This document shows, one piece after another, positions 9,801-16,884 of a stretch of 64,000 bases of DNA. Source of the DNA: Streptomyces sp. NBC_00190 (GTDB lineage Bacteria; Actinomycetota; Actinomycetes; Streptomycetales; Streptomycetaceae); NCBI RefSeq assembly GCF_036203305.1, contig NZ_CP108131.1, positions 5,518,001-5,582,000 of the forward strand, read 5' to 3'. The position numbers and the translations under genes were made by a program. The notes under the pieces are model-generated. The model had not been told where the DNA came from and searched no databases. It worked only from the letters and a program-made list of their open reading frames with translations. Each line of letters starts with the position of its first letter. The first letter of the stretch is position 1.

Positions 9801-9909
9801 GGGCGTCGCAGGCCGCGGCGAGGCGGCCGCCCTCGCCCACCGGCTGCGCCTCTTTACACCGGCCGGGCCGGCCGCTCCTCCGCCGGAGGCCGCTCGTCGA
9901 GGCGTATGA
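6844..9909 (+). CDS. Large LuxR-family ATPase regulator (LAL/MalT-like)
   Basis: A 1,021-residue regulator in the LAL style. It has an N-terminal AAA/NTPase domain with Walker A GGEAGVGKT at about 42-50, a Walker B region LVLEDLHWADTS (about 155-166), a long helical repeat region in the middle (TPR-like, about 330-900), and a C-terminal LuxR HTH (LTSREREVLRLVAAG and SPKTASVHVSNILAKLG, about 944-995). Such proteins bind a ligand and ATP and activate nearby or remote operons. I place the start at ATG 6844, with AGGGAC nine bases upstream; the frame stays open to GTG 6793. Its 3' end overlaps the convergent DUF6191-like gene by 56 bases. The target genes and ligand are unknown. Confidence 0.88.
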   Translation: MLGDVETRSVSPVFVGRADELAVLTDALTRAASREPQAMLIGGEAGVGKTRLTEEFLGEAARRGAVVAVGGCMEIGAEGLPFAPFSTALRTLHRQLPEELAAAAAGQEDELARILPELGDTPRGPHDEESTARLFELTARMLERLAADRTVVLVLEDLHWADTSTRHLLSYLFRTLSSGRLVVVATYRADDVHRRHPLRPLLAELDRLRTVRRIELPRFNRAEVRRQLAGILASQPDEDFVDSVFDRSDGNAFFVEELVASRASGCRAGLTESLRDLLLVRVEVLPERAQGVVRMVAEGGSTVEYPLLRAVAGLSEDELIEALRAAVGANILLATIDGDGYRFRHSLVREAVSDDLLPGERSRVNRRYAEALEADESLIRAEERVIRLASYWYHANDASKALPAALAASVAARRRHAYSEQLRLLERAMDLWESAPEDVREALRPADYTDVYPPCGCDPATTPLQRLDLLAEATVAARYGGERERALKFCKTAVRMLDDGHDPLRAAWFWTERSRLVASLGRGDGWDEIAKAQELVQGLPPSQVHAEVLVRAAGWGMLHDPGPGNIDAAERAVEYARMVGAEDIELNARITVGSLITDAGDPEAGLAEMHSVRERATELGLAVLAGRAHINLASQLEGLGRSREAVELAELGAELVRKSRLLDSEAWVSGNMSESLYSLGRWDEAAEAARRTLLVGQSAAPRGAAATQLAHLALARGELTEAAQQLTAAHAHFGTHAIQPQHRIPLYRLAIGVAAGESRIADVRAETAAAVAYGFPLGQHRYGWPLLLASATAEADSRGFPAADADRESALGVLRKAARNLPAPAPVWCAHAEYLRAELLRAEARDTVADWSAVEEAVRPLERPYLLARARHRLAEALLAAGADRERAAALLREAHATADGLGSRRLREDLALLAQRARLPLSTADTPQVPQVPQADPVEELGLTSREREVLRLVAAGSTNRKIAEELFISPKTASVHVSNILAKLGVAGRGEAAALAHRLRLFTPAGPAAPPPEAARRGV

Positions 9910-10060
9910 GCACGTGGCCGGACTCCAGGTCTATCGGCCCCCGTCCCGGGTCCCCGTCACCGACGTCGACCCGGGATAGCTCCAACCGCTTCTTCTCGTC
10001 GTCCGTGTGCCCCCGTCCCGGGTTGAAAAGCTCCTCGATCATGTTGAACACCGCGTCCAC
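9854..10060 (-). CDS. DUF6191-like small protein
   Basis: A 68-residue protein from a GTG with GGAAGG five bases upstream. The core ELFNPGRGHTDDEKKRLELS and VDVGDGDPGRGPIDLESG is the pattern I associate with the Streptomyces DUF6191 family (small, acidic, of unknown function). Two further in-frame starts lie within the first seven codons. The last 18 codons overlap the end of the convergent LuxR-type gene, so the two 3' ends are antisense to each other. Confidence 0.7.
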   Translation of the reverse strand: MDAVFNMIEELFNPGRGHTDDEKKRLELSRVDVGDGDPGRGPIDLESGHVLIRLDERPPAEERPARPV

Positions 10061-10105
10061 CGTGCCTTCCGTCCCCCACGGGGGCCAAAGCCCTGTCCGG
10101 GCCGG

Positions 10106-11344
10106 CTATCGCACTGTCAGTGTCAGGATCCTGTCGTCGCCCGCTTCCGGCGATCCGCGCCCGTCCGTCTCGCTCGTGACCAGCAGCAGTCTGTCCCCGC
10201 CGAGAGCCAGCACCGTGCGCAGCCGCCCGTACTTCCCCTCCAGGAACGCTTCGGGCTCCGCCGCGAGTTCCGCACCGGCCAGCGGGATCCGCCACAGCCG
10301 GCTGCCCTTCAGCCCGGCCATCCACACCGACCCCTCGGCCCAGGCGATCCCGCTCGGGGAGGCCTCGTCGGTCTTCCACACGGCCACCGGATCCCGCATG
10401 CCCGGTCTGCCGGCCTTCCCCTCGGCCTCCGGCCAGCCGTAGTTGGCGCCGGGCTCGATCAGATTCAGCTCGTCCCAGGTGTTCTGGCCGAACTCGGCCG
10501 CCCACAGCCGTTTGTCCTTGTCCCACGCGAGGCCCTGCACATTGCGGTGCCCGTAGGAGTAGACGACCGAATCGGCCTCGGGATTGCCGTGCACCGGATC
10601 CCCGTCCGGCGTCATCCGCAGGATCTTGCCGCCCAGCGATCTCCTGTCCTGCGCCAGCCCCTTGTCACCGGTCTCGCCCGTTCCCGCGTAGAGCATCTTG
10701 TCCGGGCCGAAGGCGATCCGGCCGCCGTTGTGGACGAGGCCCTTGGGAATGCCCCGGAACACCGTGTCCGGGGCGCCCAGTTGCTGCCCGGCAGGTCTCT
10801 GCTCGTCATAACGCAGCCGTGCGATGCGGTTGTCGGACTCCGTCGTGAAGTACGCGTAGACCAACCGGTCCGAGGCGAAGGACGGCGACAGGGCGAGGCC
10901 CAGCAGCCCGCCCTCCCCGCCCGGAGCCACCCCCGGCACCTTGCCGATCTGCGTCACCGCGCCCGTGTCCGCCGCGACCCTGCTGATCGTCCCCTTGTCC
11001 CGCGAGGCGACCAGCAGGTCCCCGCCGGGCAGCGGGGCCACACCCCACGGGGACTCCAGGCCCTTTGCGACCTCACCGGCCACCGTCACCGAGCCCTTGG
11101 CCGGCGGGCCCGAGGCCTGCGGAGAGGCGGACGGGCTCCCCGACGGGCCGGGTGATCCGGGGCCGGTCGCGGCCTTGCCCGGTGGAGAGCTGCCCGCCGC
11201 CGAGCCCGGGCCGCCCGCCGGCGAGCATCCCGTGACCAGCAGGGCGCCGCACCCCGCCAGCGCGAGGGCCGCCAGCACGCCCTGACGCCGAGCGCCCGGG
11301 CCCCCGAACCCCGCCTGCCGCCCGCGAGAACTTCCGTATCGCAT
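10106..11344 (-). CDS. PQQ-type glucose/sorbosone dehydrogenase lipoprotein
   Basis: A 412-residue exported protein. The N-terminus has an Arg-rich start, a hydrophobic segment (23-38) and a lipobox LLVTGC that makes Cys40 the lipidated residue. A Gly/Ser/Pro spacer follows (41-85), then a six-bladed beta-propeller of the GDH/sorbosone dehydrogenase family. Propeller landmarks are PWGVAPLPGGDLLVASRDKG, GGEGGLLGLALSPSF, LVHNGGRIAFGPD, YGHRNVQGLAW and GANYGWPEAEG. Family enzymes oxidise sugars outside the membrane with PQQ, but many actinobacterial members have no proven cofactor. The start has GGGAGCAGGG upstream. It is not in an obvious operon. Confidence 0.85.
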   Translation of the reverse strand: MRYGSSRGRQAGFGGPGARRQGVLAALALAGCGALLVTGCSPAGGPGSAAGSSPPGKAATGPGSPGPSGSPSASPQASGPPAKGSVTVAGEVAKGLESPWGVAPLPGGDLLVASRDKGTISRVAADTGAVTQIGKVPGVAPGGEGGLLGLALSPSFASDRLVYAYFTTESDNRIARLRYDEQRPAGQQLGAPDTVFRGIPKGLVHNGGRIAFGPDKMLYAGTGETGDKGLAQDRRSLGGKILRMTPDGDPVHGNPEADSVVYSYGHRNVQGLAWDKDKRLWAAEFGQNTWDELNLIEPGANYGWPEAEGKAGRPGMRDPVAVWKTDEASPSGIAWAEGSVWMAGLKGSRLWRIPLAGAELAAEPEAFLEGKYGRLRTVLALGGDRLLLVTSETDGRGSPEAGDDRILTLTVR

Positions 11345-11467
11345 CGCCCTGCTCCCTTCCCGGTGCTCCGATCCTGCCCCTTCACCCGTCTCAACAGCCG
11401 CAGAGGTTCCCGAAGTTCCACCACTCGTACACCCGATCGAGTGGTTGTGGGCGAGGCCCCGTCCCCG

Positions 11468-12475
11468 TCAGTCCCAGGCTCCCACGGCGACCGGAAGGGA
11501 CGCGATCTCCGCGAGGTCCCCGGCCGTGAGCCGCACCTCCGCGGCCCGCGCGTTCTCCGCCGCCCACCGTGCCCGGTCCGCCCCCGGCACCGGCACCACC
11601 TGCGGCCCCTGCGCCAGCACCCACGCCAGCGCCACCTGCGCGACCGTGACCTCGGGCCCGTGCCGTCCCGCCACCCGCCGCAGCCCCGCCACCAGCCCCT
11701 GGTTCGACGCCATCGCGTGCGCCGTGAACCGCGGATGCCGGGCCCGCACGTCCTCCGACTCGAAACCCTCGCCCGGGGTGAGCGTCCCCGTCAGGAATCC
11801 GCTGCCCAGCGGCATCGCCGCCAGGAAACCCACCCCGCGCGCCGCGCACCACGGCAGGAGCTGCCACGCCGCCTCCGGCGACCACACCGAGAGCTCCGCC
11901 TGCACCGCGCTCACCGGGAACACCTGCTGCGCCCGCTCCAGGTGCCGCACGGTCGTGGCGTACGCCCGGTCCCCGCGCCGCCCGGCCCCCGGCCCGGCGC
12001 CCGCCCCCAGCGCGCAGAACCCGAGCGCCCGCACCTTCCCCGCGCCCACCAACTCCGCCATCGCACCCCAGGTCTCCTCCACCGGCACCTCCGGATCCAC
12101 CCGGTGCAGCTGGTAGAGGTCTATGACATCGGTCCGCAGCCGCCGCAGCGAGGCGTCGCAGGCCCGCCGCAGATAGCCGGGCCGGCCGTCGGCCACCACG
12201 TGCTGGTCGCCCGCCCGCAGCCCGACCTTGGCCGAGACGAACGCCTCGGAGCGCCGGTCCCGCAGCACCCGCCCCAGCAGCAGCTCATTGGTGAACGGTC
12301 CGTACACATCGGCGGTGTCCAGCAGGTTCGACCCCAGGTCCAGCGCCGTGTGCACCGCCGCCACCGACTCCTGCCCCCGCCGCCGCGAAGGCGCGTACGC
12401 CCAGCTCATCGGCATGCAGCCGAGTCCGACCGCGCCCACCGCCAGTGCTCCCGCCCCGATCGACCTGCGCTCCAC
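11468..12475 (-). CDS. Aldo/keto reductase
   Basis: About 335 residues from a GTG preceded by a G-rich Shine-Dalgarno stretch. The AKR catalytic tetrad is visible: Asp and Tyr in LLDTADVYGPFTNE, Lys in FVSAKVGLRAG, and His in DLYQLHRVDPE. The NADPH site near the end is also present (VPVPGADRARWAAEN). The protein should reduce aldehydes or ketones with NADPH in the cytoplasm. It is divergent from the 2-hydroxyacid dehydrogenase gene, about 95 bases away. The N-terminal ten residues are poorly conserved in type, so the exact start is uncertain. The physiological substrate is unknown. Confidence 0.85.
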   Translation of the reverse strand: MERRSIGAGALAVGAVGLGCMPMSWAYAPSRRRGQESVAAVHTALDLGSNLLDTADVYGPFTNELLLGRVLRDRRSEAFVSAKVGLRAGDQHVVADGRPGYLRRACDASLRRLRTDVIDLYQLHRVDPEVPVEETWGAMAELVGAGKVRALGFCALGAGAGPGAGRRGDRAYATTVRHLERAQQVFPVSAVQAELSVWSPEAAWQLLPWCAARGVGFLAAMPLGSGFLTGTLTPGEGFESEDVRARHPRFTAHAMASNQGLVAGLRRVAGRHGPEVTVAQVALAWVLAQGPQVVPVPGADRARWAAENARAAEVRLTAGDLAEIASLPVAVGAWD

Positions 12476-12571
12476 CCGTGCGTCCCCCTCCCCCGCTCCC
12501 GGTCCCGCCGCTCCCGGTCCCGCAATCAAACTAACGGCTTGATCGCGATGGCTTGGCATAGCCTCGTGATC

Positions 12572-13528
12572 ATGACTGCAAAGACCTGGGACGTCTGGCT
12601 CCCCTTCCCCGCCGCGGAGATCGAGGGCCTGCCCGACTCCTTCCGATACCGCGTGTGGGACGGCGAGGACGACTTCCCCGCCGATCCGGCCGACTGCGTC
12701 TTCTACGTGGCCCCGTACATGAAGCCCCCCGCGGTCACCGTGCGCCCGCTGGCCTCGATGTCCGCCGTCCAGGTCGTCCAGACCCTGACCGCCGGCATCG
12801 ACGATCTCGTCGGGGAGCCGGGGGGCCTCGGCAGCCTGCGTCCCGGCGTACGGCTGTGCAACGCCGTCGGGGTCCACACGGCCAGCACCGCCGAACTCGC
12901 CCTCACCCTCGTCCTCACCTCCCTGCGGGGCATCCCCGGCATGGTCCGGAGCCAGGACCGCGAGGAGTGGAGGGCCGGCTTCTACGGCGCCCTCGCCGAC
13001 AAGTCCGTCCTGATCGTCGGCTACGGAGCGATCGGCTCGGCCGTCGAGGACCGGCTCGTGCCCTTCGAGTGCGGGCCGGTCGACCGCGTCGCGCGCTCGG
13101 CACGCACCGCGCCGCGCGGCCCCGTCCACGCCCTGGCCGACCTGCCCGAACTCCTGCCGCGGGCCGACGTGGTGATCCTCACCATGCCGCTCACCGAATC
13201 CACCCGCGGCCTGGCCGGAGCCGAGTTCCTGAGCCGCATGAAGGACGGCGCCCTGCTCGTGAACGTCGCGCGCGGCCCCGTCGTCGACACCAAGTCCCTG
13301 CTGGCGGAGGTGGATTCGGGCCGGCTGCGGGCGGCGCTGGACGTCACCGACCCGGAACCGCTGCCCGCGGGCCACCCGCTCTGGCATGCTCCGAATGTCC
13401 TGATCACGCCCCATGTGGGCGGCAGCAGCTCGGCCTTCGAGCCGCGGGCCAAGCGCATGGTGGCGCGCCAGCTGACCCGGTTCGCCGCCGGGGAGTCCGT
13501 GGAACACACGGTGCTGATCACCGAGTGA
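12572..13528 (+). CDS. D-isomer-specific 2-hydroxyacid dehydrogenase
   Basis: A 318-residue NAD(P)-dependent dehydrogenase. The Rossmann motif VGYGAIGSAVEDRL is at about 150-163. The catalytic Arg is in VNVARGPVVD (about 229-238), the Glu in DVTDPEPLP, and the His in LITPHVGG. Family enzymes interconvert 2-keto and D-2-hydroxy acids. TAGCCT lies seven bases before the ATG, which is the -10 spacing expected of a leaderless Streptomyces transcript, and no Shine-Dalgarno is visible. An in-frame ATG at 12548 would add eight residues. The specificity cannot be told. Confidence 0.87.
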   Translation: MTAKTWDVWLPFPAAEIEGLPDSFRYRVWDGEDDFPADPADCVFYVAPYMKPPAVTVRPLASMSAVQVVQTLTAGIDDLVGEPGGLGSLRPGVRLCNAVGVHTASTAELALTLVLTSLRGIPGMVRSQDREEWRAGFYGALADKSVLIVGYGAIGSAVEDRLVPFECGPVDRVARSARTAPRGPVHALADLPELLPRADVVILTMPLTESTRGLAGAEFLSRMKDGALLVNVARGPVVDTKSLLAEVDSGRLRAALDVTDPEPLPAGHPLWHAPNVLITPHVGGSSSAFEPRAKRMVARQLTRFAAGESVEHTVLITE

Positions 13529-13800
13529 CGCGAGCGAGCACGCTCCGCAGTCGTCCGGATGCGTTCAGCAGGACCAACTCCCTTGATGGTAACGCAGCGT
13601 AGAGAAGGTATGTCCCTGAGTGACGAAAGTGGTGTATCGTCCGGAAGAAGGGGCTGCGCCACGAACGTCTGGCGCTGGGGAGTGATCGGACACTTTGGGG
13701 GGCGACGGGCGATGTACGGCCAATGGACAAAGGATCCGACACGGCACAGCCGCCGGAGGCGACGATGGGGTGCGTCGGAAGCAGCTCGCGAGGGGGACCG

Positions 13801-16680
13801 GTGAGTGCCCAGGGGGCGGCGCTCCTGAACCGCCCGTCCCTTTCGGGCGGAGGCAAGGGCCTGGCCATGCAGCTGCTCCTCGCGGTGGTCAGTGGCGGGT
13901 ACGCCGTCGGCGCCGCCCTCAACTGGGGGTCGGAGGAAGTCGCCGAGATCATGGGTGACTTCGGGCTCAGCGCCGCCGGATTACTCGCGGCGGTCTCCTG
14001 CTACTCCTACGCGCGGGCGATCGACAGCCGTGAACGGCCCGCCTGGCTGCTCTTCGCCTTCTCCTCCCTCATGGGTGCCGGCGGCAACGCGGTCTGGGGC
14101 TGGTACGAGGTGATCCTCGGCCAGGAGGTACCGAAGCCTTCGCTCGCCGACTTCGCCTTCCTCTGCTTCGCCCCGCCGGCCATCGTGGGCCTCCTCGTCC
14201 TCGCCAAACGCCCGGTCACCCGCGCCGGCTGGGTGTGCCTCGGGCTCGACTCCTGGCTCATCGGCGGCTCCCTGCTCACCCTCTCCTGGAGCCTGGCGCT
14301 GGCCCACGCGGCGCGGACCGCCCAGTCCGGCGCCCCCGGCAGCGTGCCGCGCGCCGCGCTCTCCCTCGCCTACCCGCTCCTGGACATCGCGCTCGTCTCG
14401 ATGGTCCTGGTCCTGCACTTCCGGCGGTCCGAGACCAACCGCTCCGCCGTCAACACCGCCATCGCCGCGCTCGCCCTCACCGTGCTCAGCGACGCCCTGT
14501 TCACCTCACCGCTGCTGAGCGCGGAGTACCGGTCCGGACAACTGCTCGACGCCGGCTGGTTCGCGGGCTCGCTGCTCCTCGCGTACGCGCCCTGGGGCGC
14601 CCGGCGCCTCCACCCGGGCCCGGAGCCCGTCGGCCACCCGCGCGCGGAGCGCCCGCACAGCCGCCCCATCACCGGCTCGCTGCCCGCCCTCACCCCGTAC
14701 CTCGCGGCCGCCGTGTGCACCCTGGGCATCCTCTACAACGTCGTGGACGGCCGGAAGGTCGACCGGATCGTAGTCTTCACCGGCTGCACGGTCGTCCTCG
14801 CCCTCGTCATCCGCCAGGGCATCATGCTCCTCGACAACATCGCGCTGACCCAGGAACTGGCCCAGAAGGAGAACCACTTCCGCTCCCTGGTCCAGGGTTC
14901 CAGCGACGTCATCATGATCGCCGCGCCCACCGGGACCCTGCACTACGTGAGCCCCGCCGCCGCCGGGGTCTACGGCCGCGAGGCGGAGGAGCTGGTCGGC
15001 ACCGAGCTCGCCGCCCTGATCCACCCCGACGACCTCGGCAAGGTGGTCCACGAGGTGCGCCGCTTCCTCGCCGCGCCCCCGGCCGAGGAGCCCACCACCC
15101 GCATCGAATGCCGGTTCAAGTCGGGCGACGGCGAATGGCTCAACGTGGAGTCCACCGTCAACCGGCACCAGGGCGGGCTCATCCTCAATAGCCGGGACGT
15201 CACCGAGCGGGTCCGCCTCCAGGCCCAGCTCCAGCACAGCGCCGAGCACGATCCGCTGACCGACCTGCCCAACCGGGCCCTGTTCACCCGGCGGGTCCGC
15301 CAGGCCCTCACCGGCCGGCGCGCGGGCGACCACAGCACCGCCGTGCTCTTCATCGACCTCGACGGCTTCAAGGCGGTCAACGACACCATCGGCCACCAGG
15401 CCGGCGACGAGCTGCTCAGCGAGGCCGCGCGCAGACTCCAGGACTCGGTCCGGGCCGGGGACACCGCGGCCCGCCTCGGCGGCGACGAGTTCGCCGCGCT
15501 GATCCTCGGCGACGGCAGCCGGGACCGCAGCGCCCGCGAATACCAGGCGCGCGAGATCGCCGACCGGCTGCGCACCACCCTCTCCCAGGCGTACCGGATC
15601 GGCGGCAGCGAGGTACGGGTCTCCGCCAGCATCGGCGTGGCCTTCGCCGACCCCGGAATCACCCCTTCGGACCTGATGCGCAACGCGGATCTCGCGATGT
15701 ACCGGGCCAAGGCGGGCGGCAAGGACCGCGTCGAGATGTACGCCCCGCAGATGCAGGCCGAGGTCGTCCGGAAGGCCGAGCTGGCGGGCCGGCTGCGGAC
15801 CGCACTGCACGAGGGCGAGTTCGCGCTGCTGCACCAGCCCGTCGTCTCACTGGCCACCGGCGAGGTCTCCGCCGTGGTCGCACAGGCCCGCTGGCGTTCG
15901 ACCCAGGGCATCCTCTTCACCCCGGCGGAGTTCCTCCGTGTGGCGGAGTACAGCGAGGGGTCCGCGGCCGCCGCCGGCAAGGACGCGTCGCGGACCGCCG
16001 AGCTGGGGCGCTGGCTGCTGGAGCAGGCCGTGGAGCAGGCCGCCGACCGCCACCGGGCCGGGCACGGCGTCCCCGTGGCCGTCCGGATGACCGCCCAGCG
16101 GCTCCTCGACCGGGCCATGCCGCTGGGCACCGTGGAGGCCCTGCTGACCAGGCACGGACTGCCCTCCGGTGCTCTGGTCCTGGAGCTGGCCGTTTCCGAT
16201 CCCAGAGTGCCCTTCGACGACCTGGAGCGCCGCCTGACGGGCCTGAACCGGCTCGGGGTGGGAATCGCGCTGGACGGCTTCGGGAGCGGCTACGCGGCGA
16301 TCAGCGCCCTGCGCCGCCTTCCGGTGGACATGCTCAAGCTGGACCGCGGGCTGGTGGAGGGTGTGGTCGAGTCCTCGCGGCTCCACAAGATCACCGCAGG
16401 TCTCTTGCGGATCGCAAACGACCTGGGCATGCAATCGGTGGCCGACGGGGTGGACCTGCCCGAACAGGTGATGGCGCTGCGCGCCATGGGGTGCACCCAC
16501 GGCCAGGGAATGGCCTTCTCCGGGCCACTCGACGAATACCGGCTGCGGCGCGCGCTCGTGCGCGGTAGTTTCCCAGTACCGGGTGGCGCGGTGCAGCCCG
16601 CCCTGGCCGGTGGTTCGCCGGGGGGATCGATGGCCATCCATAGGGGCTCACATAATGAGACGCCCGTCCCACCTACTTGA
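13801..16680 (+). CDS. Membrane PAS-GGDEF protein with degenerate EAL domain
   Basis: About 959 residues from a GTG with AGGGGG just upstream; the frame stays open to ATG 13723. The N-terminal third has roughly ten hydrophobic spans (about 20-340). A PAS domain follows (HFRSLVQGSSDVIMIAAPTG onward, about 360-470), then a GGDEF domain with an intact RLGGDEF active site and an intact RAGD inhibitory site five residues before GGDEF. The C-terminal EAL region has lost its metal ligands: EAL reads AQA, DDFG reads DGFG, and the LELTE-type Glu is absent. I expect a diguanylate cyclase with a non-catalytic EAL. From memory it corresponds to CdgE of S. coelicolor. A TTA codon lies at 13981, so translation should need the bldA tRNA. 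Confidence 0.88.
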   Translation: MSAQGAALLNRPSLSGGGKGLAMQLLLAVVSGGYAVGAALNWGSEEVAEIMGDFGLSAAGLLAAVSCYSYARAIDSRERPAWLLFAFSSLMGAGGNAVWGWYEVILGQEVPKPSLADFAFLCFAPPAIVGLLVLAKRPVTRAGWVCLGLDSWLIGGSLLTLSWSLALAHAARTAQSGAPGSVPRAALSLAYPLLDIALVSMVLVLHFRRSETNRSAVNTAIAALALTVLSDALFTSPLLSAEYRSGQLLDAGWFAGSLLLAYAPWGARRLHPGPEPVGHPRAERPHSRPITGSLPALTPYLAAAVCTLGILYNVVDGRKVDRIVVFTGCTVVLALVIRQGIMLLDNIALTQELAQKENHFRSLVQGSSDVIMIAAPTGTLHYVSPAAAGVYGREAEELVGTELAALIHPDDLGKVVHEVRRFLAAPPAEEPTTRIECRFKSGDGEWLNVESTVNRHQGGLILNSRDVTERVRLQAQLQHSAEHDPLTDLPNRALFTRRVRQALTGRRAGDHSTAVLFIDLDGFKAVNDTIGHQAGDELLSEAARRLQDSVRAGDTAARLGGDEFAALILGDGSRDRSAREYQAREIADRLRTTLSQAYRIGGSEVRVSASIGVAFADPGITPSDLMRNADLAMYRAKAGGKDRVEMYAPQMQAEVVRKAELAGRLRTALHEGEFALLHQPVVSLATGEVSAVVAQARWRSTQGILFTPAEFLRVAEYSEGSAAAAGKDASRTAELGRWLLEQAVEQAADRHRAGHGVPVAVRMTAQRLLDRAMPLGTVEALLTRHGLPSGALVLELAVSDPRVPFDDLERRLTGLNRLGVGIALDGFGSGYAAISALRRLPVDMLKLDRGLVEGVVESSRLHKITAGLLRIANDLGMQSVADGVDLPEQVMALRAMGCTHGQGMAFSGPLDEYRLRRALVRGSFPVPGGAVQPALAGGSPGGSMAIHRGSHNETPVPPT

Positions 16681-16706
16681 CATCACCCTCCCGCCAGAGG
16701 GAGGGT
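16677..16706 (+). promoter_or_regulatory. Candidate ilvB operon promoter with inverted repeat
   Basis: A perfect TTGACA (-35) at 16677-16682 overlaps the stop codon of the GGDEF gene. The matching -10 would fall near 16701-16706 (GAGGGT) and is weak. ACCCTCC (16685-16691) and GGAGGGT (16700-16706) form a 7-bp inverted repeat between the two elements. It could be an operator, or the tail of an upstream terminator. Confidence 0.45.
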
Positions 16707-16713
16707 CAATGCC

Positions 16714-16755
16714 ATGCGCACCCGAATTCTCGTACTTGGAAAGCGCGTCGGCTGA
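16714..16755 (+). CDS. ilvB operon leader peptide (13 aa)
   Basis: The peptide reads MRTRILVLGKRVG and ends in TGA. The run Ile-Leu-Val-Leu puts codons for all three branched-chain amino acids in a row (plus a later Val), the signature of transcription attenuation. It is placed between the promoter-like TTGACA and a factor-independent terminator ahead of ilvB. The segment encoding its last codons (16742-16751) is exactly complementary to 16788-16797, which abuts the terminator. Ribosome stalling at the Ile/Leu/Val codons would alter this pairing. Leader peptides of this kind are described for actinobacterial ilv operons. Confidence 0.85.
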   Translation: MRTRILVLGKRVG

Positions 16756-16797
16756 AGCCGGGACCAGCATGTCCCCGCTCAACACACCCGACGCGCT

Positions 16798-16831
16798 CCC
16801 CTCGCTTGCCTCCCGGCACGAGGGGTTTTTT
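16798..16831 (+). terminator. Attenuator terminator ahead of ilvB
   Basis: The stem CCCCTCG/CGAGGGG (16798-16804 with 16819-16825) continues through TGCC/GGCA around a TCCC loop and is followed at once by six T residues (16826-16831). It is a strong intrinsic terminator located about 53 bases upstream of ilvB and downstream of the leader peptide, so it acts as the attenuator of the ilvBNC operon. Confidence 0.88.
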
Positions 16832-16884
16832 GTTGCACTGGCACAGAGTCGAATCCGCGTAAAACCCTCAGCTTCGAGAAGAGA

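Noticed and set aside
12476..13507. Upstream extension of the aldo/keto reductase frame over the 2-hydroxyacid dehydrogenase gene
   Set aside because: The extension is antisense to the catalytic residues of a good dehydrogenase; the AKR starts near 12475.
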